This document shows positions 12,984 through 23,806 of a DNA stretch of 64,000 bases, one piece after another; positions within the stretch are counted from its first letter, which is position 1; each line of letters opens with the position of its first letter. The notes under the pieces are model-generated. The model made no database searches and was not told where the DNA came from. It saw only the letters and a program-made list of their open reading frames with translations. Source of the stretch: Trematomus loennbergii (Eukaryota > Chordata > Actinopteri > Perciformes > Nototheniidae); the NCBI GenBank assembly GCA_012861695.1, contig JAAOOA010000056.1:8841207-8905206 (forward strand), given 5' to 3'. The position numbers were made by a program, and so were the translations under genes.

Positions 12984-15900
12984 CTGCGAAACAAAGTAAA
13001 ACGAGGTGAGTTCATATCCAACGATAATATTATGTTTGAAAGAAAAAGGTGGCAATTTTAATAAAACATGACTATAAACCCGCTGGGCAGAAATCAGATT
13101 TTACATTACAGTTCATTTCTCAATGCCAGGCATGGAGGACTGTTATTAGTTCTATGCTGAGACTTCAACATACTGCAGAGCCACAGAGTTACTTCAGAAT
13201 TATAAAAACAGATGCCCTTACTACAGTCACACTTCGAGTGCCAGGCGTTTCACTCTCTATCTATCCTTGTCACTCTCCTTCATCTCTTACCTACTCTTCC
13301 TTTGCCTGTGGATGCGTAAATTGGATTCCAAAGGTCAGGGCGAATACGTAAATCAATTCTGGGTGCGCTCACTACCTCCCATTCCATCATTAAAGCGCTA
13401 ATCACTCTGGCGGGCTTCTCAGGGAGGTTTCTCCCTAATTATTGTCATTAATAAGTCTAGGGGGCGGGGTAGCGTTTGAGAGAGTGGCAGAGCCTCCGCC
13501 TGCCATCAGTCATTTAAGGGCAGAGCTGCGAGGGCTGGTGCACAAACAGCTACCGGCTCAGATTAGAAAAGGAGAACTTCTTAAACGGAATCCATTTTAA
13601 CAAAAAGGTTGTTTATGTTGGTCAAAATCTCGTATTCATATGGTTTAAAGAGTAATACAAACCTCTAACTTCAGCCAAATGACTTGCTATTGCCTTCACT
13701 TCATCACAAAAATGTAACTTAAACATTACAAATTGATTTCTATTTTGGTTGGCTGGGCCAGATTCAGGCCAGAGTCTCACAGTGCGACAATCCAATTTTA
13801 GTGGCAGCCTGGTTAATCCACATATGCATCTTTGAGCAAACCCCTCACCCTCTCGGAGTGAATATCCCAAGACGTTGTGCAATATTTATTCCAGGGGCAG
13901 CCGCTGATTTGATTAAGCACTTTGTGTAGATTACTAATTTGTTCATACACGGTTCACTTGCTGTGAGCTGGAAGAACGACACATCAAATTTGAAGGCGGT
14001 AACGAAGATTGAAAGGCAAGCCTGTGCTAACAAGACCCATAAACACAGGGGGCGGGGGGGGGGGGGGGGGGGGGGGGGGTGGGGTCCACTCATGGGCAGC
14101 AGCAAAGCCAGCCTGTCCCCATAGAATACTACGCACACGTACATTCATAGAGGCACACAAACAAGAACAAATAAAAGGCATATAAACAAATACGATCCCT
14201 ATACATAGACACATTTCACACCTAAATGTGCAGACACTTTCACACGCATTTAAAAAACACAATCATCAACACCTGCTTAAAAAACAAAGATACATCACAC
14301 GGCACCCACCATCACACCTACACATACCTACATCTAGATGCAGAGCCCCACCTCACACCTAAGCATGTGCATACAGACACACACATTCAATTTCACAAGA
14401 CACAACCACCCGTGGACAAACAGAAGGAGAGACGATCATTCTCACTCACACACACCCTAAAGTTGAGGTGAGAGCGAGGCGTGTGGGGAGCTGATTTGTC
14501 CAGATGGCTGCCTGAGTATGAGACATGGCAGAAAGGAGAGAGCTGTAACGTCCCTCAGTTCCCACATCTTATCACATTAATACTCCACCACTCCACTTAA
14601 ACAGCCTCCGTGAAACTGAAATTGACCATCAATGCAGTGTCATGTTAAATTAATATTGCCATCCACACAGGGGCGATGTGGCTCCCTCACATCCCAGATG
14701 AGACAGGGAATGACTAATTCATTTCCTGAGAGGAGAACCTCATGTAATGTTTCACTCCATACACACACACACACACACACACACAAGGTGATGTCTTACG
14801 CCTTGCACATGCCACCCAATCCTGTCATAGCCTTTGCTTTAATCACCAGGTTCGGAGGAAAGGAATAATACATGATCATTTTAGATAAATAAGTGCCCCA
14901 CTTTTTTGCGGAGTGTTGGTTATCGCACGGTTCACACAGAAAGCACTAGAGAGGTATGAGTGGAGAGCCCTTTTGGTGAGAATTGTTATCCTCATGAAGT
15001 TTGGCCAGCTTCTGCCCCTGTTCCCCAACAGTTCTCACGAGAGACAAATCCAGAGCCCTCTTGTTGTCCTGTGCAAACGTTTCCAAAGACTTGTGCAGGG
15101 AGACTCTGCGTTTCTCTAGTCTCTCCGCTGCCTGCTGGATGACCACTGCTGCAGGAGGTGTTGGCATGGAAAAGCAGCCATTACATCAACAGCTGTAAAT
15201 ACCTCAGTCTTATCCCAGTCTACTTTTGCCTTCACACAATACAAGCTTCTGTATTATTATGTTCATTTTCAGGTTCATAAATGTATTTTGTGTGTCTACT
15301 GTGACATGTTTACATGCTTTAATGTTTAAAAAGGTATTTATTTGTCTAATACTGCCTGTGCTGCAGCTCACCTCTCTCACCCGCTGTCTGAAACCTGAGC
15401 CCAGTCTGCTCGGATCTGATTGGTCGCTTAGAGATGTCCCGCCCTATAGTATATCATGTACAATGTGTTGGAGTGCTAGCAAATAGAAGTGTGAGGGCTG
15501 TTGTCACTATGTTGCGGAACGATATATAACGCGCTCCAGGAGGGAAAACCTCAAAAAGCATAATAGGCCCTCTTTAAGGTCAAATGTTACGCACTGATTT
15601 GTTTGATGTTTAGGGATGGGAATGAGAATGGTGACTGATCCTTTATCTTTAAATCTGTATATTAATTTTGGACTACCCCTTTAAGGTTTGGATCTGGCTG
15701 CCAAATGGACTTGGTCTTGACAAAACATGGCATAAAATATATAATATGTAGGTTACAAGTGGCATGCACTTATTTGATACAAGCGCCACACTCACCAGTG
15801 TCTCTGGGGGCAGACAATGCTTTCAGTGCAGATTGTAATGCCCCATGAGGCTCTAAATGTGCTTTAAATGCTTCAATACTTGATAGAATATCAAATCCTT

Positions 15901-18900
15901 GGGGGGAAACACTAACTAACTAAGGATATAAAGATTTTAGAAACTTCTCTTTCAAAGCCCTTGTGCTTTATGTGCTTACAATTAAAAATGTTAGCTAGTT
16001 GTACAAACACACATCACATGCATGGGGTGTGTGTCCATTACTTTGGGGCTCAGTCTGAGGTCAGACAGCTCACTCCAGTGAAAAAGTGACCAATTTACCT
16101 CAAAATGCAAATCCCAGCTGTAGCCTCATTGGCAAAATGCATGCATGTGTACACGTTTCCTTTAAGGGACAAATTGACAAATCTGTGTGCAGCCTCCCAC
16201 TACCGTCTCCTGATTTCACTGATTAATCAAGTGAATAAAAACTAGGTCTTAATTAAAGGATCTGGACGTGCTCCCAGCCCAGAAACTGGCAGACCCCCAC
16301 CGCGCAGCTCCAAAGCCCCACAAACAAAGTCCCAGAATAAATGACCACCACATAAAAGGTGAATAATTCACTGTAATGAGGGAACTTAGCAATAATAACA
16401 ACTGGTATATGTTCAAAATGAAGAGAAATATGTGCTTTCCACAAACAAGAACAGCATAAATGAAATTAATCTCATAAACAAGAACATAATTCAGTTGAAT
16501 AAAAAAAAATGGTAAACCTAAAAAAAACAAAGTATTCCTCTCTTGAAGCCTGGGAATTTGCCCTTGACTTGAAGCCATCTGTTGGGACCTCAGTGTCACA
16601 GCTTTTCATTTCCTTAAGTAACACTAAGTAAGTGACCTCAAAACTCAAGAATTATGACAGGGTAGAATTATGGATACATATAGACTATTCCTTAATAAGA
16701 AGAAAGTGGTGGCTGGACATTAATCATCAGGAATTTAACCTCCAATCCTTACATCTTTAAGCAGTCAGGTTTTAGCTGTAAGCACTCTGACTTTGGCCAC
16801 GCAAGGTGACTGGCATACATACTACATGAAAGGACAAAGAATGTTTGAGTTTGCTGAACATGAAATCATTCTTGTGCCCCAGATGCATTAGTTATCCCTA
16901 AAGCAACAGCATATCAGAATATTTGACTACAGCACATTTTTGTAGCACACAAGGGCTTCCTGGATCTTTTAATGGAACCTTCCTGTCTAAATAAGGGACA
17001 AATAAAATAAAATGTTTAGCCTATTGCATGTAAGGGAATATGATGACATAATAGAGTAAAAAGAGAAGGGTTGTACAACAAAATTGCTGGTATGATATCC
17101 AAAGTATATGCAATATTTGGTAAACGCAAAATACATGAACATATAAGTTAAATATTGTGGCGCTGCAAAGAAATCCCGATCAACAACCAATCTAAAGACT
17201 TCATTAAATCTTCTTGTTTGGAACAGACCTTTTAATAAAAAAACAACAACAACAAAACACCATGACCATCAATATAATTTAAAATGCTAATATGAATAAT
17301 GTTTTTTTTTTTTTAAATGGCAAAAGATATTGTGGTTGCAATTTCCAGATGAGGCAGTCCTAGTAATCAGCACATTATTTGAATGTTTCCCCAGTATTCT
17401 GCATGGAAATATTATCAGTGGGTTTTCTAACAAAAGCTTCACAAACGTCCACTGTCACCGAGTCTGAAAGTGGAAACAATCCTTTTTTTTTCCCCATTCA
17501 TCACACTTCACACACACATACAATCATTTACACACGTGGTCAGCACAGAGTATGGACTACAACTAAAGTCCCATTAAAGTTTGGGCTGAAGGGGGGGGGG
17601 GGCGAGTGAACCATAGGAGGCAGAGAAGGGCATTTATTGATGGCGCCCTCACATCTCATTCCTGCATTAAGTTGATTTTAAAAGCAATTAATACACATGG
17701 TCAGGGAGAAGTAATGGAGCGCCCTGTGTTCTTAACCTGCCAGACATTTCCCAGCCGAAGCTCTGACCGACGCAGTCCTGCTTTGCATTATAAATGACAA
17801 GATAAATCTTAATGGATTGAGGATAATCAGCTTGCCATGAAGGCTGACATATACACACACGTTCACTGGGCATGCAAGCGCTTACTTGTATATAGACAAA
17901 CATGGACGTACAGACACAAGGGAAATTAAAGGCTTTGAATACGTCTGCATTGATTATTTTAAATTATTAGCCCACCTCTCTTTGGACCTCCAATGCTTTT
18001 AGCCTAAGCTTTAACACATTTACAGAGACTTATTGACTATAATTACAACTGAGTCTTGGTAATGGACACATCAATTATGAGTCGCACATGTCTCTGACCA
18101 AGCGTTGCTCTTGGAATCCCAATCTGGGGTCCATTAGCGTCTCTCCTGCTGGTCTGAAGCTCAATCAGTCTTTACCTTCACCTCAACTGAAACGGCTATT
18201 ACCTGGCTGCAGTAGATAGTAGCCTTAACATTAGCATGAGCTGCCAAAGAAGAGGCTGTGTCTACCCACTCAATACGGTTGGAGCTAAAAACAAAAGCCT
18301 AATAGCTGAGCAGCTACACATTTATTTTTGTAAAACTGGATGTGTTCAAGTGCTCAAAATGCATTAAAAAGGCCTAATATCAGTCAGAGGTTAAATAATT
18401 AATGCAGCTACTTTAAAGTTGAAAATGTGCATTGTGTATGAGTGTGAAATATAAAGAGTAGAAGAAAGGGGAAGAGTGTGTGTGTAATAGAGGCAGGGTA
18501 CATACCAGTGTGTGTGCGGATGTGTGCCAGGAAGGCCATGGAGTTGCTGCTCTTGCACACCTTGCCGCAGTATTTACACACGCTGCCCTGGTTCTCTTCG
18601 CGCTCGCGGTTGATCTGCTCCGTGTCCTCCACCACGTACTTGTTGACCTCCCTCAGAAGCTCCTCGTGTTTCTCCTTGATGTGAACAAACAGTTCCTGTT
18701 CAGACTCGAAGCGGTCCGTGCACTTCACGCACTTGAAGCTTGCGCCGCCTTCGGGCAGCTCCTCCACGCTGTTCTGCTCGTTGCGGAGGTGGGCGGCGCT
18801 GGTCAGGTGCTGGTGCAGGTTGCTCTCGGTGTAGAAAGACTTGCCGCACACCAAGCAGTGGAAGTGTTTGTCCTTGGACGGGTGCTTCATTGAAATGTGG

Positions 18901-21559
18901 ACGTTGAGGCCGCTGATGCCGTCGGCCATGAAGCCGCAGTCGTCGCAGCGTATGCGCGAGCCACTTCCCTTAGTTTCCTTTCTCACCTTCATTTCTTTGC
19001 GTGTGATCTTCTTGACGTATGCAGAGTGAGAGGGCAGGTAGCCAGTCACCGGGGACCCCCCAGTCAGACATATGACAGCAGCCTCGCCCTCTAGAGTCAA
19101 ACCTTCCTGCAGCTCCTGCTCAGCAAGGTTCTTCCAGGATACAATGCAGGCATCGAAGGGAAGGGCTTTGGACATTTGTGTATCTGGAGGAGATTTGTCA
19201 CTTTTTGCATCTATAATCATCTCTTGCTCTTCGTCCGCCTGTTCCTCAACTTCCTCCTGGCTCCCAGGCTGATCCACTGAAGGCTGAACATCTATTACAG
19301 CCTGCTTGGATTCAGATAGCTCCGTAGGCTCAATTGTCACATTGGTTAGATGTGGTTCACTGGAACTAGAAGATGTATCAGGCTCTGCTTGCTCCTTGTC
19401 CACACCAGCTACAGCATCAACATGCTCTGTGGTGACGGAGAGTTCGGCGGGATTCTGACTTTCCACAACTTGGCTGTCACCAGAACAAGAGTCAGACTCT
19501 TCTTTGGGGCTATTGGGTTCACATTCAGGGTTGGAGTTTGCCCCCTCAAGATCAATGTCCTCTTTTTGCTTCAAAGCAAGATGCGCTGCATCTCTTTGTC
19601 CCTCACTTCCTGTTGGTGCCAGATATTTCTTGCTTTTCTGTTTGTGCTTTTCTGTGCTGGCATGGCGAGACATTTCCCTGCTTGTTACGGCATAGTAGCT
19701 ACATGCTAGACATACATACTCAAATCTTTGGTGTGCTTTCTCTTGACGTGAAGATGCAGCGAAGGGACTGATTGAGCTACAAAATCACAATACATGCAAG
19801 CATTCAGAGAGTCATATTTACTTTTGTTCTGGCTTGTGTCTGACTGAGTTTGCTCTTCCCCGCTCTGCTCGTTGGATGCTGTGTTGTCAGATTCTGACTC
19901 CTTATCAGGGGTCTGTGGGGCCGCATCTGGTTCCTGGCATTGACTTGTGGATTCCTGCGGGGACGGACTTGTGTGGTTGTCCACTTGGTTCTTATTTGAG
20001 CAATCTTGTGCACGTCTGACATGTTTCTTTGTGATGCAGTGACGATCCATGTCTCCTTTGGTCACGCAGCTGTAGTTGCACAGGGTGCAGCTGTAGCCAT
20101 ACTCCTTGCTGTGTTTGCGGCGAACATGGACACTGAGGTTAGTAGCATTGGACACTACCAGGCCACAGTATCCACAAGTAGTCGTGGACACTTGCTTTGG
20201 TCTTCCTCTTTTTCTTTTGGGACATTGAAGCTCAAAATCTTCTTCCTCGACCGAATCAGCTTCGGCAGCCTCCACTGCCTCTTCAGTTTCCTGATGTCCT
20301 TCTGTTACAGAGTCTACGTCTTCTCCAGTAGCCACCTGAGCCGTATCATCCACTTTACCACTTTCTCCAATACAGTCTCTAGTTACACTCTCAACGTAGA
20401 CTTCAAATGCCGAAAGCTCCATGCTTTTCTCCTCTTTCTGCTGCTGCATGTGACTATCGGAGGACAGGTGAGCGTCCATCCACTCAGATGTGGCAGAAAA
20501 GAAGTTGCACAATTTGCAACGGTACCACTGCTGGTTCATGTGTTTGATTCGAGTATGGCTCTCCAGCAATGAAGGGTTGCTAACCCTAAAATCACATTTG
20601 GTACACTTAAGCTGGAACCTGCTGAGCGGACGTTTAGCTGCCACTCTAGTGGGAGTAGCTTTCAGAGTGCTGCCAGGATCCTCAGCGTCCTTTTCTGCAT
20701 CCATGTTCTCACCAGCCTCAACTGAAAGACATTTTAGATTAGCTTTTTAACCAATAATCTAAACAATTCAGTAAAAAACATGTATTCCAATCTAACTTTG
20801 AACTTATTTTGCAGAAATATTGAGAATGAAAATTCAGCATTACAAATTAAACAAATATCTAATACCAAAATAATATTGAGTAAAATAAATACTCACATGT
20901 GAATTGGGAGTCTTTGGTGTGGTAACTCTGGATATGCACATCCAAAGGGGACTTGTCCCTGAACTCTTGTCCACAGTAGTTGCAGGAATATATCATTTTA
21001 GGTTTTGGGGTCCGCTTGCTCACTCTTCTCTCCTGTGGAGGATGGCCTCTTCTTGATCTGCCTGCTCTTTGTCTAGTTCAGTTTGCTTTTTAGTTAAAAG
21101 CTTTGTCTTCATCTCATTGGACCCTGATCCCAGCTCATCACTATCAGACTTATTGTTCTGTTGAACTTCAGCAGCACTTTCTGTCTCCATGTCTACTTCC
21201 TGATGGATTTCAGATGGACTCAGGTCAGAGATTTTTTCACTTTTTTCAGCTAGCTTAGTTGTTCTTTTGTTATTCTTCGAGTTCTTTCCATGCTTTCTTG
21301 CATAGTGAATCTTCAGTGATCTTGGACATTTAGCTGAGAACCCACAATTTGTGCAGATAGTATCCCGATCTTCAGGCACAGAGTCCGGCAGAAGACTTTT
21401 AGCGAGTTCATCTTCTGCTTCATCAGGCTTGGCAGTACTTTCGGTAGGGTCTTTTTTATTTCCCTCCATGTCAACATCATCCTGCTGCACCTTACAACTG
21501 ACGGTGTCAGGCACTTTGTCCTCAACAGCCTCTTTTTCTGATATTACGGTTTCATCCAT
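12869..21559 (-). CDS. znf407: znf407, zinc finger protein 407 (5' part of the gene, three coding exons)
   Basis: Nuclear C2H2 zinc-finger protein; the family is described as a DNA-binding transcription regulator. Coding runs 21559-20897, 20721-18506 and 12983-12869, with GT/AG sites and matching codon phase at both joins. About thirteen C2H2-type fingers are visible before the window ends. The stretch from IRCDDCGF through FHCLVCGKSFYTESNLHQHL to VNKYVVEDTEQINREREENQ and AFLAHIRTHTG is near-identical to my recollection of human ZNF407, so the name is secure. Acidic, low-complexity linkers separate N-terminal finger pairs. The start ATG at 21559-21557 is the first in frame after the splice acceptor at 21624. 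The gene is incomplete: the remaining C-terminal fingers must lie left of position 1. The frame is broken twice (see findings), so no single uninterrupted ORF covers it. Confidence 0.93.
13370..13530. promoter_or_regulatory. Candidate conserved non-coding element
   Basis: The block contains CATTAAAGCGCTAATCAC, CCCTAATTATTGTCATTAAT and a GGGGCGGGG box in a GC-balanced segment of intron 3. It is not repeat-like and not coding. The call is from composition only. Confidence 0.25.
14048..14084. repeat. G-rich run including 26 consecutive G
   Basis: GGGGG-C-(G)26-T-GGGG. It would be expected to form G-quadruplexes on the plus strand, which is the non-template strand for the minus-strand gene's antisense direction. 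Length is prone to sequencing error. Confidence 0.9.
14759..14785. repeat. (AC)n microsatellite
   Basis: About 13 AC units within intron 3. Confidence 0.95.
15247..15577. mobile_element. Truncated TTAA-type MITE
   Basis: The right end reads GCATAATAGGCCCTCTTTAA, matching the family end. The interior shares CTACTGTGACATRTTTACATGC, GTGCTGCAGC and AGAGRTGTCCCGCCC with the copy at 27958-28396, in the same orientation. The left terminus is degraded (ATTATGTTCATTTTCAGGTT), so the exact start is uncertain. Confidence 0.75.
17620..17840. promoter_or_regulatory. Candidate conserved non-coding element
   Basis: A GC-balanced stretch of intron 3 that begins TTTATTGATGGCGCCC and includes AAGCAATTAATACAC, TTTGCATTATAAATGAC (an octamer-like ATTTGCAT relative) and AATCTTAATGGATTGAGG. 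It is unique in the window and non-coding. Function is inferred only. Confidence 0.25.
18506..20721 (-). CDS. znf407: znf407 exon 3, large multi-finger exon
   Basis: This 2.2-kb exon carries about ten C2H2 fingers: CTKCDFRVSNPSLLESH, CKLCNFFSATSEWMDAH, CGYCGLVVSNATNLSVH, CTLCNYSCVTKGDMDRH and CMYCDFVAQSVPSLHLH, then CLACSYYAVTSREMSRH, CDDCGFMADGISGLNVH, CLVCGKSFYTESNLHQH, CVKCTDRFESEQELFVH and CKYCGKVCKSSNSMAF. A basic KRKRGRPK patch precedes one finger and resembles an AT-hook. Long acidic linkers lie between finger clusters. The frame breaks at 19724-19722, where GAT TTG AG would need one more T to read DFEY as in the family. The donor G|GTATGT at 18505 splits the Gly of HTG. Confidence 0.92.
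20722..20896 (-). other. znf407 intron 2 (175 bp)
   Basis: A short AT-rich intron with donor GTGAGT and acceptor TGTCTTTCAG. Exon 2 leaves one base (T) and exon 3 begins TT, rebuilding a Phe codon and keeping the frame SQFT-F-EAGEN. Nothing else is seen in it. Confidence 0.85.
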
Positions 21560-21623
21560 ATCTTACACTGCTATAATTCTATAACAGTGAAGTTGATCGT
21601 TATCACCAACACTGGATCAACTC
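20897..21623 (-). CDS. znf407: znf407 exon 2 (5' UTR 21623-21560, coding 21559-20897)
   Basis: The acceptor is a long T-rich tract ending TTTCCAG at 21624; the donor ACAT|GTGAGT begins at 20896. Coding starts MDETVISEKEAVE and runs through an acidic segment to finger 1 (CTNCGFSAKCPRSLKIHYARKH). After a further acidic, serine-rich linker comes finger 2 (CNYCGQEFRDKSPLDVHIQSYH), which is in a different frame. The first frame stops at 21022-21020. The second frame opens only after a stop at 21080-21078. A one-base deletion, or a two-base insertion, between 21023 and 21077 would explain this. The exon ends one base into a codon that the next exon completes. Confidence 0.88.
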
Positions 21624-22334
21624 CTGGAAAGAAAGAAAAAAAAAATTATGTTTGGGATTTTCAAAAGAATTATGGAGACGGATTAAGTGTCTTTGCCAAA
21701 TAATTTCTAATTTAACATAAGCTTCTGAAAAGTGATGAATCCTTCAACACCACCATCTGCATTTACACAAGTAAATGTCTCCATCTAGTGTCTCTAGGTG
21801 AGAATTGTTTTGAAAAAACTTGCAAGAATGAGAGCTGTTGGTACTTATTTATTGGAAAAATGTCCACTGAAGTCATATTATTATTATTATTTATGTATCC
21901 TTACTAAATGCTTGTAGACATGATTTAGTGGAGCTACAATAGTTTCCATAAGTATGCCAGTAAATGTAACTAAAGCACATCTTAATTATGATTATCAATA
22001 TTTCTAGAGCTTTACACAGTTGCCATTTTTATTAAATGTTTTCCGTTTTAGCAAAGCTTCAATATAAGTATACATTGGCTAAAACAGCTCAATGCACGGC
22101 AACTTAAAACAAGTGTTTCTTTATTTATTTGTACTTTCTATGTTGCAGCATGTTTTTTACAGTGTTAATGTGCTTGAGTTGTAATTATTTGAAACATTCT
22201 CAACACTAAAATACAGTGTTTTTGTAAAGGGGACATCTTGAGGAACAAATATTATTTTCCAGCTCATTTTCCACAATGTATATTGTCACAAAATGTAAAA
22301 ACAGTTAGATAGATGTTCATGTAGGCTATTGGAT

Positions 22335-22420
22335 CATGTAATAATAATAATACTACATTTTATTTGTAAAGCACCTTTACTAAAGTTAAACTACCAAGGG
22401 TCTCACATTGTGCTGAATTT
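22335..22420. repeat. Short dispersed-repeat fragment (SINE/LINE tail-like)
   Basis: The ATAATAATAATAC run followed by ATTTTATTTGTAAAGCACCT and a CTCACATTGTG end resembles a common fish retroposon tail with a degenerate microsatellite. The family is not assigned. Confidence 0.35.
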
Positions 22421-22894
22421 ATGTTCGCAGGTTTTTTGGGGTCAATTCAGTCTCACGTTTTCCTTCTAGAGCACGAGAAGTAATATTGGATTTGCATAAG
22501 GTTGTGTCGTCGGTTAACAACAGGATTTACAGATCAACAAGGAATATTCTTCCTACAACTGGTACAACTCCGTGGTAATTTAAATACTTTCATCACATTC
22601 TAGCCACACTTGTGACTTACTCACTCCACCAGTGAACTACCAGAGGTGTCACTACCAAGCAATCGATGATAGCTTGGAAGTAATATTAAGTTAGCCGAAC
22701 GTGTTTAAGACTGCATGTTGTAAATTGCACCGGGTCGCACAAACACGCAATGCACCAGAGTTGCGAAAGTGTGAAAACACTTTCAAGTCGAATATGGCTC
22801 CTGCAACTGCACACAAAACAGGTGAAGTTGTGAATACTGCTGTTTGCTACCTGATGCTAACTTGCTAACAAGCGACTTGTTTCTCAGCTGTATT

Positions 22895-22995
22895 TTTGAG
22901 ATGCGCGCAGCACGTCCAATTAAATCGCTACATCAGCTTTGTTGTCCAATCACAGCGGGACAGGGGCGGGTCTACAGCGCTCCATGGCTTGGAAA
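22895..22995. promoter_or_regulatory. Promoter-like cluster of CCAAT and GC boxes in intron 1
   Basis: Within about 60 bp there are two CCAAT-type boxes (GTCCAATTAAA near 22914 and GTCCAATCACAG near 22945) followed by GGGGCGGG at about 22964-22971. This combination is typical of a core promoter. The boxes could serve an alternative znf407 start or a divergent plus-strand transcript. The first plus-strand ATG after them opens only a very short frame, so no product is claimed. Confidence 0.35.
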
Positions 22996-23161
22996 ACGAC
23001 GGCAGCACAGAGGCCCAAAAAGGAGGCTAACATCGACCTCTGAAACAGTCCTCTAGTTTGCCGAAACAGTGCTTGAAAACACCCCAGAGACCGCCTATCG
23101 CTTCCGCAATATAAATGCAGATGATAATTTAATGACACAGTTCAACCTCAATTTAACTTAC

Positions 23162-23230
23162 CTCTTGTTATACGACTATTTCCACTGTCCGCGCTTTTTG
23201 CTGCTAGACACAAATGGCGTACCGTAGCGT
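23162..23230 (-). other. znf407: znf407 non-coding exon 1 (5' UTR)
   Basis: Read on the minus strand, the GC-richer segment ends AACAAGAG followed by the strong donor GTAAGT (intron starts at 23161). The next acceptor, a pyrimidine tract ending in CAG, lies at 21624. This leaves a short untranslated leader exon. The upstream limit is not visible in sequence and 23230 is only an estimate; RNA 5' ends would fix it. Confidence 0.6.
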
Positions 23231-23300
23231 GAGCCATGCGTCACACAAGAAGGCGGGACGCGATCCTTTTTTTCCTCCATCAGCTGATTTGGTCACATGT
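23163..23300 (-). promoter_or_regulatory. Probable znf407 core promoter, TATA-less
   Basis: The stretch around 23190-23275 is locally rich in CpG in an otherwise AT-rich setting. Read on the minus strand it holds a CCCGCC GC box, a CRE/ATF-like TGTGACGCA and an ATGGCG-like element near the presumed start site. No TATA box is seen at the expected distance. This fits a housekeeping-type dispersed promoter driving the leader exon. Confidence 0.5.
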
Positions 23301-23806
23301 TGCATTCCCGTTCTGTGGGAAAATCAAAAATATTCTAACATAAAAAACAACACCCTGAAATGAGGGACAATTCAAGACTCGGCAATGCCAGGATGCCACG
23401 GGTAGACTAGACATGTGAACATGTTTATTGCTGCTGCAGCATTGTACATTCTTCACACCCAGTAACGAGAGTAATTCATTTTAGTTCTGGTTTTAAAAGA
23501 ACGTAGGTAGGCCTATACGACGAGCCAGGCCGAGCATCATGCATAGAAATGAAAGTGATTTTGTACGTTTTAGTTTAAATTAAAATAAAATGTAACATTC
23601 TGCTTTTGAATTCCGTTATTGTTTAATTTTGCTATACAATTGTATTGCTTTTGTTAATTAAGGAAGGTTTACATAGCTCAATTAAACAATAGCTATTAAA
23701 GCTAAAGTGAACTTTAATTGTGGGGATTATCTATAAAATATGGACTTAAGCATGTCCATATTTAAATAGCATCTTAATATAAACACAAGCAATATTAACT
23801 GCTAAA

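Larger units (their letters stand above)
12984..18505 (-). other. znf407 intron 3 (5.5 kb)
   Basis: The intron lies between donor GTATGT at 18505 and acceptor TTTCGCAG at 12984. It holds a G-rich run near 14.05 kb, a CA microsatellite at 14.76 kb, a truncated TTAA-type MITE ending at 15577, short homopolymers (T at 17.3 kb, G at 17.59 kb) and two GC-balanced conserved-looking blocks at 13.4 and 17.7 kb. I see no further exons. Confidence 0.8.
21624..23161 (-). other. znf407 intron 1 (1.5 kb)
   Basis: This is an AT-rich intron between the leader exon and the first coding exon. It contains a short SINE/LINE-tail-like patch near 22335-22420 and a promoter-like patch at 22895-22995. No coding sequence is recognised. 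Confidence 0.65.

Noticed and set aside
13845..14262. Proline-run frames opposite the G-run
   Set aside because: Artefact of poly-G/poly-C; no flanking protein-like composition.
19674..19720. Mini-intron explaining the frame change in exon 3
   Set aside because: No GT...AG of workable length; the one-base shift gives an exact family match (FEYVC), so an indel explains it better.
18478..20572. Plus-strand frames of 60-190 codons opposite the zinc-finger exons
   Set aside because: Antisense shadows of znf407; the minus-strand frame has clear C2H2 motifs and splice sites.
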